DNA from: Lentzea sp. NEAU-D7
GTDB taxonomy: Bacteria; Actinomycetota; Actinomycetes; Mycobacteriales; Pseudonocardiaceae
Length of the DNA: 64,000 bases
Direction: 5' to 3'
Assembly: GCF_026242055.1 (NCBI RefSeq)
Contig: NZ_JAPJDL010000006.1
Span: 248,001 to 312,000 of the forward strand
The translations under genes and the position numbers were made by a program. The notes below the pieces were generated by a model. The model worked only from the letters and a program-made list of their open reading frames with translations, ran no database searches and was not told where the DNA came from. Numbering within the stretch: position 1 is the first letter of the stretch; each line of letters starts with the position of its first letter. Below are positions 43,201 to 52,400 of the stretch, piece by piece.

Positions 43201-46200
43201 CGTGCAGATCATCCAACTGCGCGGTGCTTTGTACCGAGCAGTGCTCGAAGCGGGCGAAGACGGGATCCAGCACGAGGAAATGCCGTCCCGCGTCGCGGTC
43301 GCGCTCGGCCTGGAGTCTGCTGACTATGCGGGTACGGCGGATCTTCCTCCATCGCTGGCTCGCAACGCAGCCAAGACACTGCGGGATGTCATTGCTTTTC
43401 GCCTCTATCTCGATCTGGAACGGGGCTGGCGCATCACAATGCCCAACCTCGAGCAGACCGGCCTGCTGCAGATCCACTACGCCGATCTTGACTGGGTCGC
43501 GGGCAAGGACGAGCTGTGGTCCACCAGCCATCCGAGTTTGCGCGATGCGAAACCTGGCCGTCGCGCCGAGATCATGAAGGTCCTGCTGGACGAGATGCGC
43601 CGTGCCCTGGCCATCGACGTGCAGTACTTCAGGGAGGACTTCGACACTCTGCAGCGAGCAAGTGAGGAGCGCCTGGTCGACCCTTGGGTGCTGTCATCGA
43701 ATGATCGCCCCAAGGTGGGCACCGCCTATCCGCGGCCCTCTCGGCCCGGCATGGACCGCTCGGGCTTGTTCCTGTCCGGCCGCGCCAAGTTCGGCAAGTA
43801 TCTCCGGCGGGTGCACTTCAAGGATCTTTCGACTGACGATGCCCAGCAGGTCATCGCGGACTTGCTGAAGGTCCTCGCCGGCAACCGGTTGGTGCACGAG
43901 ATTGCTGTGGCGCCGCAGCAATCGGGTCGCTTCCGGCGATCAGCAGGATCCACCATCACCGGCTATCGAGTCTCGGCGGCTGCCCTTGTGTGGAAGGCGG
44001 GAACCGGTGAGACCGGCGTTCACGATCCACTGACTCGTACCTACGCCGCCGGTGAAGGCCCCAGGATCAATACGTTCTTCCGCGACCTCTACCGCAACAC
44101 CGCCGGGGCACTAGGCGGACTCACCGCCCGGGAGCACACCGCTCAGGTCGATCCCGAGGAACGAGAGCGGCGCGAGGAAGCATTCCGCAAAGGCGAGCTC
44201 AAGCTGCTCTACTGCTCACCGACCATGGAACTGGGTGTGGACATCTCGGAGCTGAACGCCGTGATGATGCGCAACGTGCCGCCCACGCCCGCCAACTACG
44301 CGCAGCGCAGCGGTCGTGCCGGCAGGTCGGGACAACCCGCGCTCGTGACGACGTACTGCGCCACCGGCAACAGCCACGACCAGTACTACTTCCGGCGCTC
44401 GGATCGGATGGTCGCCGGCGTCGTCGCGCCGCCTCGCCTCGACCTCGCGAACGAGGATCTGGTGCGATCTCATGTCCAGGCCATCTGGCTGGCCGAGTCA
44501 TCGCTCCGGCTGGGGCAGGCCATCCCTGGCATTATCGACGTCAGCTACCTGGACGACGCGCGCACGCCCAACCCTTCGTTGTCGTTGCACGACGACATCA
44601 TTGCCAAACTCAACGACACAAGCGCGCGGGAACGTACCGCTTCAGCCGCACGTCAGGTGTTCGGCGGGCTGCTGGACCAGTTCACGGCCACCACGTGGTG
44701 GCACGACCAGTGGATCGAGGACACCGTCCGCACCGCTCCTCAGCAGTTCAACTCGGCATTCGACCGGTGGCGCGGGCTGTTCAAGGCGGCCCTCGTCGAT
44801 CAGGCCGAGCAGAACCGCCGGGTATTGGACCACACGCTTTCCGAACGCGACCGCAATATCGCTGTCGGCCGCCGCAGGGAGGCGGAGACCCAACTCAACC
44901 TGCTCAAGAACGAAAACGCGGACAGCAAGTCGGTGTTGTCCGACTTCAACCCGTACCGGTATCTCGCCAGTGAGGGGTTCCTGCCCGGCTATTCGTTCCC
45001 TCGCCTGCCGCTCGCCGCGTACATCCCCATGACCGGCCGCGGCTTCCGCGACGGTGACTACCTCCAGCGGCCCCGTTTCCTTGCGATCCGCGAGTTCGGA
45101 CCCGGCGCGCTCATCTATCACGAAGGCGCCCGCTACCAGGTCACACGAGTTCAGCTGCCACCGGACGAGGCGGGCAACGTCGTGACGACATCCGCCAAGC
45201 GATGCGCGGCTTGCGGATATCACCACGACCCACGGGATCGTCACGACAAATGCGACATGTGCAATGAGCCGTTGCGGGAGGAGTTGTCCGGCCTGCTCCA
45301 ACTCCACACCGTCTACACCCGTCGACGGGAGCGGATCTCCTCAGACGAGGAGGAGCGCCGCCGTGCGGGTTTCCGGCTGGTGACCTCGTACCGGTTCCGT
45401 GACCACGGGCTGCGGCCCGGCCGCAGAGACGCCATCGTCTCCGACGGCAGCGGCGCGCTCGCCAGGCTGACATATGGCGATTCCGCGACCGTGCGCATCA
45501 CCAACACCGGTCGGGTGAGGGCCAGGGAGGACGAGCCGCCGGGCTTCTGGTTGGACCCCGCCGACGGCCGCTGGATGAGCGAACGCGACGCAGCGGATGC
45601 GTCGGGGGACTCCAGCGAGATGCCCGTCATCGACGCCGACGGCAACGAGAGCCGTCGTAGGAAGCGCGTCCTGCCCTATGTCGAGGACCGGCGCAACATC
45701 CTTGTGGTGAAGCTGACCGAGCCGATCCCCGAACCGATGGCACTGACCCTGATGTACGCGCTGGAACGCGGCATTGAAGCGGCGTTCGAGCTGGAGGACT
45801 CCGAACTCACCAGCGAGCTGCTGCCGCCCGATGACGGCCCCCGCGACCGCATGCTGTTCACCGAGGCCGCGGAAGGTGGTGCTGGTGTGCTGCGGTTGAT
45901 GCAGTCCGAACAGGACGCGCTCGCGCGTGCCGCACAGTTCGCTCTGGCCATCTGTCACTTCGACAGTGACGGCAACGACCTCAAGGGCCCGCATCCCGAA
46001 AGGCCTTGCGCGCGAGGCTGCTACGAATGTCTGCTCACCTATGGCAACCAGCTGAACCACAGTGCGATCGATCGTCTCTCTGTGCGGGACCTGCTGGTGC
46101 GCCTTGCGAACGGACAGTCGCTCACGACCGGCAGGGACGAGTCGCGCACGGAGCAGCTGGCCCGGCTCACAGCGCAGGCTGACAGCACGCTGGAAGGTGA

Positions 46201-46489
46201 CCTGCTGTCCTGGCTCAAGGAGCGAGGCCTCCGGCTTCCTGACGAGGCACAGACCTTTGTCGCCGAAGCGGTCGCACGGCCGGACTTCGTGTATCGCTTG
46301 CCAGGGGTCAACATCGCGGTCTTCGTCGACGGGCCGGTCCACGACCATCCGTCGGTCGCCGGACGCGACGCCGAGGCCGAAGGACGTCTGACCGACCTGG
46401 GCTGGGAAATCGTGCGGTTCCCGTACGACGCGGACTGGACGACGATCGCGAACCAGTACGAGCGCTACTTCGGGCGTGTGGCCGTCTGA
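40268..46489 (+). CDS. Ser/Thr kinase - SF2 helicase - DUF1998 - Vsr-like nuclease fusion
   Basis: A 2073-residue protein. Residues ~10-290 are a complete kinase: GPIGAGNMGEV loop, VAVK lysine, HRDLKPSN, DFG and GTARYMAPEQ. Residues ~430-1400 are a DEAD/DEAH SF2 helicase: TTGTGSGKS (about 445), LVLDELHTYRG (DELH, about 571), GTSATM (about 604), TMELGVDISE and QRSGRAGRSG (about 1345). CRDCGQEY and CLHCGVSYE are Cys pairs in an insert; a CxxC...CxxC ribbon sits near 1650. Near 1915 CARGCYECLLTYGN is the DUF1998 cysteine signature. The last ~70 residues (PDFVYRLPGVNIAVFVDG, then LGWEIVRFPY) look Vsr/DUF559-like. The size and helicase-DUF1998 core recall DruE and DrmA+DrmB; the kinase recalls PglW and Mokosh. 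GTG 40268 is chosen for its GGAGAGG site. It abuts the DrmD-like gene. Confidence 0.8.
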   Translation: MPADPEVIAGRFRLAGPIGAGNMGEVHRAEDLQAAERAADRIVAVKLILRSRLGTVFNSAFDTNVVERFSREVRIMRMLNHLNLPRTIDGGVDQSGHPYLAMELLDGRTLADLVSEQPQLPVSWVAALGAQIANGLSAAHAENVVHRDLKPSNVMVLRGGTVKVLDFGMGRIVDDIDEGRLTSTGVTVGTARYMAPEQFRASTVGQAADLYALGCVLFELLAGVPLFHSASSHELGQKHLEEAPPPVQLLRSDVPEELAMLIERLLAKAPADRPADAVTVRETLLPLAVGEESVRGWHDFNPVTRRPEVREMKPTIDESVPETRTASSGMDVFGVHRKLIKDYRAFTEGGTIIRDERIAGFVKKDLDAKTQWPDPWLSLNPFFDSAGTVLELANQGVLHEECARIFQAEKTEGGTVCDGRPLSLHRHQREAVDAAQSGESYVLTTGTGSGKSLSYIVPIVDKVLKDRRREGADATKRVRAIIVYPMNALANSQLKELDKYLLDGYGKGREPVTYARYTGQESDERKKQIRDNPPDILLTNYVMLELMLTRPDDRRSLIKMAKGLDFLVLDELHTYRGRQGADVALLVRRVREACQADRLQCVGTSATMSTEGTAEEQREVVAEVASTLFGVPISPKNIIGETLIRATGEAPETVPAERLRAPDAPRAYADLVADPLARWIEAHFGLTTDPSGRLVRQKPAKIEVAAAALAHDSGVDEETCVKAIRRTLEAGAGVRHPVTKRPLFAFRLHQFLSKGDTVLVTLEDKQTRHRTRDYQLVQPGTDGKILLPLAFCRDCGQEYLTVWRTTRDGRTFYEPRRDTAASGGRAGDGYLYIDSDSPWPSSPEDARRRLPESWLDTDDHGNEFVKDSYQRRLPRAITVDPYGNEGRGELTAAFIPAPFLFCLHCGVSYEQVRGKDFAKLATLDQEGRSSATSLVSTSIVRSLKEVPAEALDKKARKLLTFVDNRQDASLQAGHFNDFVQIIQLRGALYRAVLEAGEDGIQHEEMPSRVAVALGLESADYAGTADLPPSLARNAAKTLRDVIAFRLYLDLERGWRITMPNLEQTGLLQIHYADLDWVAGKDELWSTSHPSLRDAKPGRRAEIMKVLLDEMRRALAIDVQYFREDFDTLQRASEERLVDPWVLSSNDRPKVGTAYPRPSRPGMDRSGLFLSGRAKFGKYLRRVHFKDLSTDDAQQVIADLLKVLAGNRLVHEIAVAPQQSGRFRRSAGSTITGYRVSAAALVWKAGTGETGVHDPLTRTYAAGEGPRINTFFRDLYRNTAGALGGLTAREHTAQVDPEERERREEAFRKGELKLLYCSPTMELGVDISELNAVMMRNVPPTPANYAQRSGRAGRSGQPALVTTYCATGNSHDQYYFRRSDRMVAGVVAPPRLDLANEDLVRSHVQAIWLAESSLRLGQAIPGIIDVSYLDDARTPNPSLSLHDDIIAKLNDTSARERTASAARQVFGGLLDQFTATTWWHDQWIEDTVRTAPQQFNSAFDRWRGLFKAALVDQAEQNRRVLDHTLSERDRNIAVGRRREAETQLNLLKNENADSKSVLSDFNPYRYLASEGFLPGYSFPRLPLAAYIPMTGRGFRDGDYLQRPRFLAIREFGPGALIYHEGARYQVTRVQLPPDEAGNVVTTSAKRCAACGYHHDPRDRHDKCDMCNEPLREELSGLLQLHTVYTRRRERISSDEEERRRAGFRLVTSYRFRDHGLRPGRRDAIVSDGSGALARLTYGDSATVRITNTGRVRAREDEPPGFWLDPADGRWMSERDAADASGDSSEMPVIDADGNESRRRKRVLPYVEDRRNILVVKLTEPIPEPMALTLMYALERGIEAAFELEDSELTSELLPPDDGPRDRMLFTEAAEGGAGVLRLMQSEQDALARAAQFALAICHFDSDGNDLKGPHPERPCARGCYECLLTYGNQLNHSAIDRLSVRDLLVRLANGQSLTTGRDESRTEQLARLTAQADSTLEGDLLSWLKERGLRLPDEAQTFVAEAVARPDFVYRLPGVNIAVFVDGPVHDHPSVAGRDAEAEGRLTDLGWEIVRFPYDADWTTIANQYERYFGRVAV

Positions 46490-46491
46490 CG

Positions 46492-49410
46492 ATGAAAGAG
46501 ACAATGACACCGATGACGACCACATTCGCCGCCGGCGCCTTGGTCACTGCTCGCGGACGTGACTGGGTTGTGCTTCCCGAAAGCGCCGCCGACATGCTCG
46601 TCCTGCGTCCACTGGGTGGGGCCGACGACGACATCGCGGCAGTCTTCCCCGCCTTCGAGGATGTTCGCGGCGCCGAGTTCCCGCCGCCGTCCGTGGACGA
46701 CCTCGGCGACGCACGCGCCGCGGGACTACTTCGTTCTGCTCTGCGCATCGGGTTCCGTTCGGGTGCAGGGCCGTTCCGCTCTCTCGCGGGTATCGCCGTC
46801 GAACCCAGGGCGTACCAGCTCGTTCCGTTGATGATGGCGTTGCGACAGCGGACTGTCCGGATGCTCATTTCGGACGACGTCGGCATCGGCAAGACCATCG
46901 AGGCTTCCCTCATAGCGAGCGAACTGCTCGCCCAGGGCAGCGCGCAGCGACTGGCTGTGCTGTGCTCGCCGGCGTTGGCCGAACAGTGGCAGGACGAGTT
47001 GCGCGTCAAGTTCGGCATCGACGCGGAGCTGGTGCTCGCCTCAACCGTCGCCAAGCTGGAACGTGGACTCGACCTGGGACAGTCCCTCTTTGACAAACAC
47101 CCGCACGTGATCGTGTCCACCGACTACATCAAGTCGACCCGGCACCGCGACGACTTCGTCCGGCACTGCCCCGATCTGGTGATCGTGGACGAGGCACACA
47201 CCTGTGTCGCCGCGGACGAGCGCACCTCAGCTCAGAACCAGTTGCGCTACGAGCTCCTGCAGCGCGTAGCCGCCGACGAAGAGCGCCACCTGCTCCTCGT
47301 GACCGCAACACCGCACAGCGGCAAGGAAAGCGCCTTCCGCAACCTGCTCGGTTTGGTACGCCCGGAGCTCGCCAACGTGAACCTCGACACGGAGGCAGGC
47401 CGCAAGCTGCTCGCCGGGCACTTCGTGCACCGCAGGCGAGCCGATGTGCGGCAGTTCCTCACGAAACAGGACGGTCTGTCCGACGACAGCCTGCGCGAGG
47501 ACACCGAGTTCCCCGTCGACCGGAAGTTCAAAGACGAGACCTACCAGCTGTCGTCCGCATACCGGAGTTTGCTGGAAGACGCCATCGCCTACGCCGGCGA
47601 ACGCGTCACGAACGCGCGGGACCGAAGCAAGCGTGACGCCCGAATCGCCTGGTGGTCGGCGATCGCGTTGTTGCGCTCGCTGGTTTCCTCCCCGCGTGCC
47701 GCTGCCCAGACCCTGCGCACCCGTTCCGCCGCAGCGTTGGCCGGCACAGCCGAGGAGGCCGACAAGCTCGGCGCTCCGCTCACCAGCGATGCCTCCGATG
47801 TCGATGCGTTGGAAGGCCTCGATGTCGCGCCGGGCGCGGAGATCGAAGACGCGGGCGCCCGGCTCGCGGAGCTGGCTGACCGGGCGGAGCAGCTGGAAGG
47901 TCCGGATGGTGACCTGAAGCTGGCGGCCCTGACCAAGCACCTCAAGGTGCTGTTGAAGGAGGGGCACCACCCGATCGTCTTCTGCCGATACATCCCCACC
48001 GCCGAGTATGTGGCTGAACATCTGGCGGAGAAGCTGGGCAGGAAGATGGTCGTGCGCGCGGTGACCGGCACGCTCTCCCCGCAGCAACGCTTGCAGCGGA
48101 TCGAGGAGCTGGCTGAGATCGCTGGTGCAGACCCCGCGGCTCGCCGGGTGCTGATCGCCACCGACTGTCTGTCGGAGGGCGTGAACCTCCAGCACCACTT
48201 CGACGCGGTAGTCCACTACGACCTCGCCTGGAACCCGACGCGACACGACCAGCGCGAAGGTCGTGTCGACCGCTTCGGCCAGAAGCGGGACATCGTCAAG
48301 GTCATCACGTTGTACGGCAACGACAACGGCATCGATGGCAAGGTCCTCGAAGTCCTCATCAAGAAGCACCGACAGATCTGGAAGGACCTCGGCGTCTCGG
48401 TCTCCGTGCCCGACGCCATGTCGTCCGGTGTGACGGACGCGATCGTCGAATGGCTGTTGATGCGCAGCCAGCAACCTCAGCAGGTAGGCCTGTTCGAGCC
48501 CGAGGACCTCGCCACCAGGTCCGACGAGATCGCGGTGGAGTGGCAGTCGGCAGCTGAACGGGAGAAGGCCTCCCGGTCGCGGTTCACCCAACGTGCCATC
48601 CACATCGAGGAAGTCGCCCGCGAGGTGGCGGCGATCCGGGACACGTTGGGCCGCGCCGGGGAAATCCGCGGATTCGTCCGGCAGGCAATGGCTGGACTTG
48701 AGGCTGTGCTGCGCGATGACGGCGACGGCTTCACCGCAGACCTCAGCGGCACACCCGCTGGACTTCGTGACGTCGTCGCTCCGGTGCTGGGCGGCGACGC
48801 CGTCGAACGTCCCGTACCCTTCCGCTCCACGGCCGCCGTGGCGCGTGGCGAAGCCGCCCTGACGCGCACCGACCCGGTTGTGGGAGCGATGGCGGGCTAC
48901 GTCCTCAACGCTGCTCTCGACAGCAAGATCGACGGCCCCAGGCCCGCTCGTCGTTGCGGTGTGATCCGCACCCGTGAGGTGGCAACCCGCACAACTCTTC
49001 TGCTCGTGCGCTACCGATTCCACCTCACGCTTCCGTCCCGCGCGGGCGAACGTCAGCTTGTCGCCGAGGACGCCCGCCTGCTCGCGTTCCGCGGTGCCCC
49101 GGCGAGCGCCACCTGGCTCTCCACGGAGGATGCGTTGGGACTGCTGGACCTGACCGCCGACGAGAACACCCATCCCGCCTTCGGTGAAAGCACCATGACC
49201 CGTGTCTTGGAAGGGCTACCCGCCACCAACGAGCATCTGAAGGCGTACGGACGGGAGCTCGCCGACGAACTTCTCGCGTCCCACCGCCGGGTGCGCAGCG
49301 CTTCCGGTGAGATCGTGCGCGGCCTGAACGTCTCTACCGAGGGATCCGCCGACATCCTCGGCGTCTACGTCTACCTCCCGGTGTCCGGCAACGCGGGAGG
49401 AGCCGCCTGA
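46492..49410 (+). CDS. DrmD-like SNF2-family helicase
   Basis: A 972-residue SNF2-type ATPase. DDVGIGKTIEASLIASELL is motif I (about residue 130), IVDEAHT the DEAH box (about 232), VTATPHSGKES motif III (about 271), ATDCLSEGVNLQHHFDAVVH and REGRVDRFGQK motifs V-VI (about 558-598). The arrangement, with the RapA-like PHSG and DRFGQ motifs, fits DrmD of class 1 DISARM. It starts 2 bp after the kinase-helicase stop codon; ATGs at 46504 and 46513 are also possible, and the former has GAAAGAGA nearby. It overlaps the methylase gene (TGATG). Likely a DNA translocase of the same defence complex. Confidence 0.85.
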   Translation: MKETMTPMTTTFAAGALVTARGRDWVVLPESAADMLVLRPLGGADDDIAAVFPAFEDVRGAEFPPPSVDDLGDARAAGLLRSALRIGFRSGAGPFRSLAGIAVEPRAYQLVPLMMALRQRTVRMLISDDVGIGKTIEASLIASELLAQGSAQRLAVLCSPALAEQWQDELRVKFGIDAELVLASTVAKLERGLDLGQSLFDKHPHVIVSTDYIKSTRHRDDFVRHCPDLVIVDEAHTCVAADERTSAQNQLRYELLQRVAADEERHLLLVTATPHSGKESAFRNLLGLVRPELANVNLDTEAGRKLLAGHFVHRRRADVRQFLTKQDGLSDDSLREDTEFPVDRKFKDETYQLSSAYRSLLEDAIAYAGERVTNARDRSKRDARIAWWSAIALLRSLVSSPRAAAQTLRTRSAAALAGTAEEADKLGAPLTSDASDVDALEGLDVAPGAEIEDAGARLAELADRAEQLEGPDGDLKLAALTKHLKVLLKEGHHPIVFCRYIPTAEYVAEHLAEKLGRKMVVRAVTGTLSPQQRLQRIEELAEIAGADPAARRVLIATDCLSEGVNLQHHFDAVVHYDLAWNPTRHDQREGRVDRFGQKRDIVKVITLYGNDNGIDGKVLEVLIKKHRQIWKDLGVSVSVPDAMSSGVTDAIVEWLLMRSQQPQQVGLFEPEDLATRSDEIAVEWQSAAEREKASRSRFTQRAIHIEEVAREVAAIRDTLGRAGEIRGFVRQAMAGLEAVLRDDGDGFTADLSGTPAGLRDVVAPVLGGDAVERPVPFRSTAAVARGEAALTRTDPVVGAMAGYVLNAALDSKIDGPRPARRCGVIRTREVATRTTLLLVRYRFHLTLPSRAGERQLVAEDARLLAFRGAPASATWLSTEDALGLLDLTADENTHPAFGESTMTRVLEGLPATNEHLKAYGRELADELLASHRRVRSASGEIVRGLNVSTEGSADILGVYVYLPVSGNAGGAA

Positions 49411-52400
49411 TGTCTCTGCTCGCCCGCAACCAGATCCTGTCCGCCATCCACACCGTCGGCGGTCTGCTGCCTGCCGACATGCTCACGCGCATCAGAGACG
49501 GTAAGGACGTCAAGGGCTCTCAACCCGTCGACTACCGCGTGGTCGGCAAGCGTTCGGTGCGTGACGACGCGGAGCGCCGCTGGGACTACCTCAAGGCGGT
49601 CTGGCGTGAACTGCGAGAGCGGCTTCCCGTTGCGCCGGAAGCCGAAACCCCGGCCGATCCCACCGGCCTCGCCGTCACGCAGTGGTTGGAGCCTCTCTTC
49701 GCCGAACTGGGCTTCGGAGAACTGACCGCGCTCGGAACGTCGGGGCTTGTCTCCGATGACGGCAGCAAGACCTTCGCGATCAGCCACCGGTGGAACCACG
49801 TTCCCGTGCACCTGGCGGCCTGGAACTCGTCGCTGGACAAGCGCCCCGGTGGTGCCGGAACCGTGCCGCCGCAGTCGCTCGTTCAGGAATGTCTGAACCG
49901 CGCGGACGCCCACCTGTGGGGCATCGTGAGCAACGGCCGCCAGCTGCGGCTGCTGCGCGACTCGAATGCGCTCGCCACCGCCTCCTACGTCGAGTTCGAC
50001 CTGGAGGCCATCTTCGACGGCGAACTGTTCAGCGAGTTCGTCCTGCTCTACCGGCTGCTGCACGTCACCCGCTTCAAGATCGACGAGGGTGAAGCGCCTT
50101 CGGCGTGCTGGCTGGAGAAGTGGCGGGTCGAGGCCATCGACTCGGGCGTCCGCGCACTGCACCACCATCGGGACGGGGTCAAGAAGGCGATCATCAGCCT
50201 GGGAACGGGCTTCCTCAGGCACCCTGCCAATGCCGAACTCCGCAACAGCCTGGACGTCCACACATTCCATCCGGCCTTGCTGCGTCTCGTCTATCGCCTG
50301 ATCTTCCTCTTCGTCGCAGAGGACCGGGAGGTGCTCCATCCAGAGGAGGCCTCTACGGAAGCTCGTCGGCGCTACGCCAACTACTTCTCCTCCGCTCGCC
50401 TGCGGCACCAGGCAAACCGCCGGAAAGGCACCGCCCACACCGACCTCTATCAGGCCCTACGGATCGTCCTTGACGCGCTCGGTGACGAGAACGGCCGGCC
50501 GGAGCTGGGTCTGCCCGGTCTGGGCGGTCTGTTCGACGACAGTGATGCCGATGCGCCGTTGCGCGGGTTGTTCCTGGCGAATGTCGATCTGCTGGACGCT
50601 GTGCGTCACCTGTCCCGTGTCCGGGACGAGGACTCCGGACGATGGCGCCGGGTGGACTACCGCAACATGGGCGCGGAGGAGCTCGGCTCCATCTACGAGT
50701 CCCTGCTCGAACTCGTGCCTAAGCACAGCGCCGTGGACAGGACCTTCGAGCTGATCGACCGGCTCGGCAACGACCGGAAGAAGACCGGCTCGTACTACAC
50801 GCCGAGCTCGTTGATCGAGACGCTGCTCGACTCCACTTTGGACCCGGTCATCGACGACGCTCAGAAGCGTGGCGAGGTGAAGGCTTCGGCTGCCGGTGAG
50901 CCTGACGCCACCGACAGCATCGTCGCGGAGTTGTTGTCACTCACCGTCTGCGATCCGGCCTGCGGCTCCGGACACTTCCTCGTCGCCGCTGCCCGCCGCA
51001 TCGCCAAACGCGTCGCCTCTGTGCGGGAGAAGAATCCGGAACCCACTCTCGACGCGGTACGCCACGCGTTGCACGAGGTGATCGCCCGCTGTGTGTACGG
51101 AGTCGACCTCAACCCCATGGCCGTCGAACTGGCGAAGGTCTCGCTGTGGCTGGAAGCCCTGGAGCCTGGCAAGCCGTTGGGCTTCCTGGACGCGCACATC
51201 AAGCACGGCAACGGTCTGATCGGTGCCACGCCGGCGTTGCTCCGAGACGGCATTCCGAACAAGGCGTTCAAGTCGGTCGAAGGTGATGATCCAAAGCACG
51301 CGGCCTCACTGGAGAAGCAGAACGACAAGGAGCGCAAGGGCTGGATCGGGCTCTTCGAACGGACTGTCGAGACGAAGGTAGCGAACGCTACTTTCGCTGC
51401 CGGTCTGCGCCGCATCGCCGACGCCCCGGCTGACACGCTGGCGGACGTTCACCGGCAAGCAGCCGACTATCGGGATTGGGAAGACTCGGCCGCATACCAG
51501 CGTGCCCGGCACGTGGCGGACGCATGGTGTGCGGCGTTTGTGTGGCACAAGACGAAGGACGCGCCGACCCCGATCACGAACGACGTCTTCCTGAAGCTTC
51601 AGGATCCTGCGGCGACGGCCGCATCTCAGGGGACTCACGACGAGATCGTGCGGCTTCGTGACGAGTATCGCTTCTTTCACTGGCACCTGGCGTTCCCGGA
51701 CGTCTTCACCGTGCCTGAGGACGGTTCTGGAGTGGATCTGGCCACCGGTTGGGCGGGCGGCTTCTCGTGCGTCCTCGGCAACCCGCCGTGGGACAAGGTC
51801 GACTTCGAAGACAAGAAGTACTTCGACGTGGTCGAGCCGTCGATCGCAGCAATCTCGGGCACGGCGCGGCGAACGCGGATTGCTGAGTGGTGCGAGGAGT
51901 ACCCGGATGCGGGAGAACGCTACTGGGCAGCGCGTCGCAGGGTGAAGTCAACGTTCCTCTTCGCAGGAAGCTCCGGAGTGTTCCCGCTATGCGGCAAAGG
52001 GCTTTCAGTCAAGGGTGTCACCATGCTTCAGACCGATCAGCTCTTCGCGGAGCGATTCATGACCATCGTGGCACCTCCAGGTCGCATCGGATGCATTATC
52101 CCGACCGCCATCGCGACGAGCGCTGGAGCGCAGTTCCTGTTCGGTGATCTTACTTACCGCGGCGCCATCTCTCATCTCTACGACTTCGAGAACCGCAGAC
52201 CCCTCTTTATCGGAGTTGACTCGAGGTACAGGTTCTGCATGCTGTCACTGGTCGGCCGGGATCTGCGTGAACCCGCAGCGGCATTTGCCTTCTGCCTCGC
52301 GGATACGCCTGATCTCGATGACGCTGACCGCATCTTTGCACTCAGCCCCAATGAGATAGCCATTATCAGCCCCAACACCGGAAGTCTTCCGATCTGCCGG

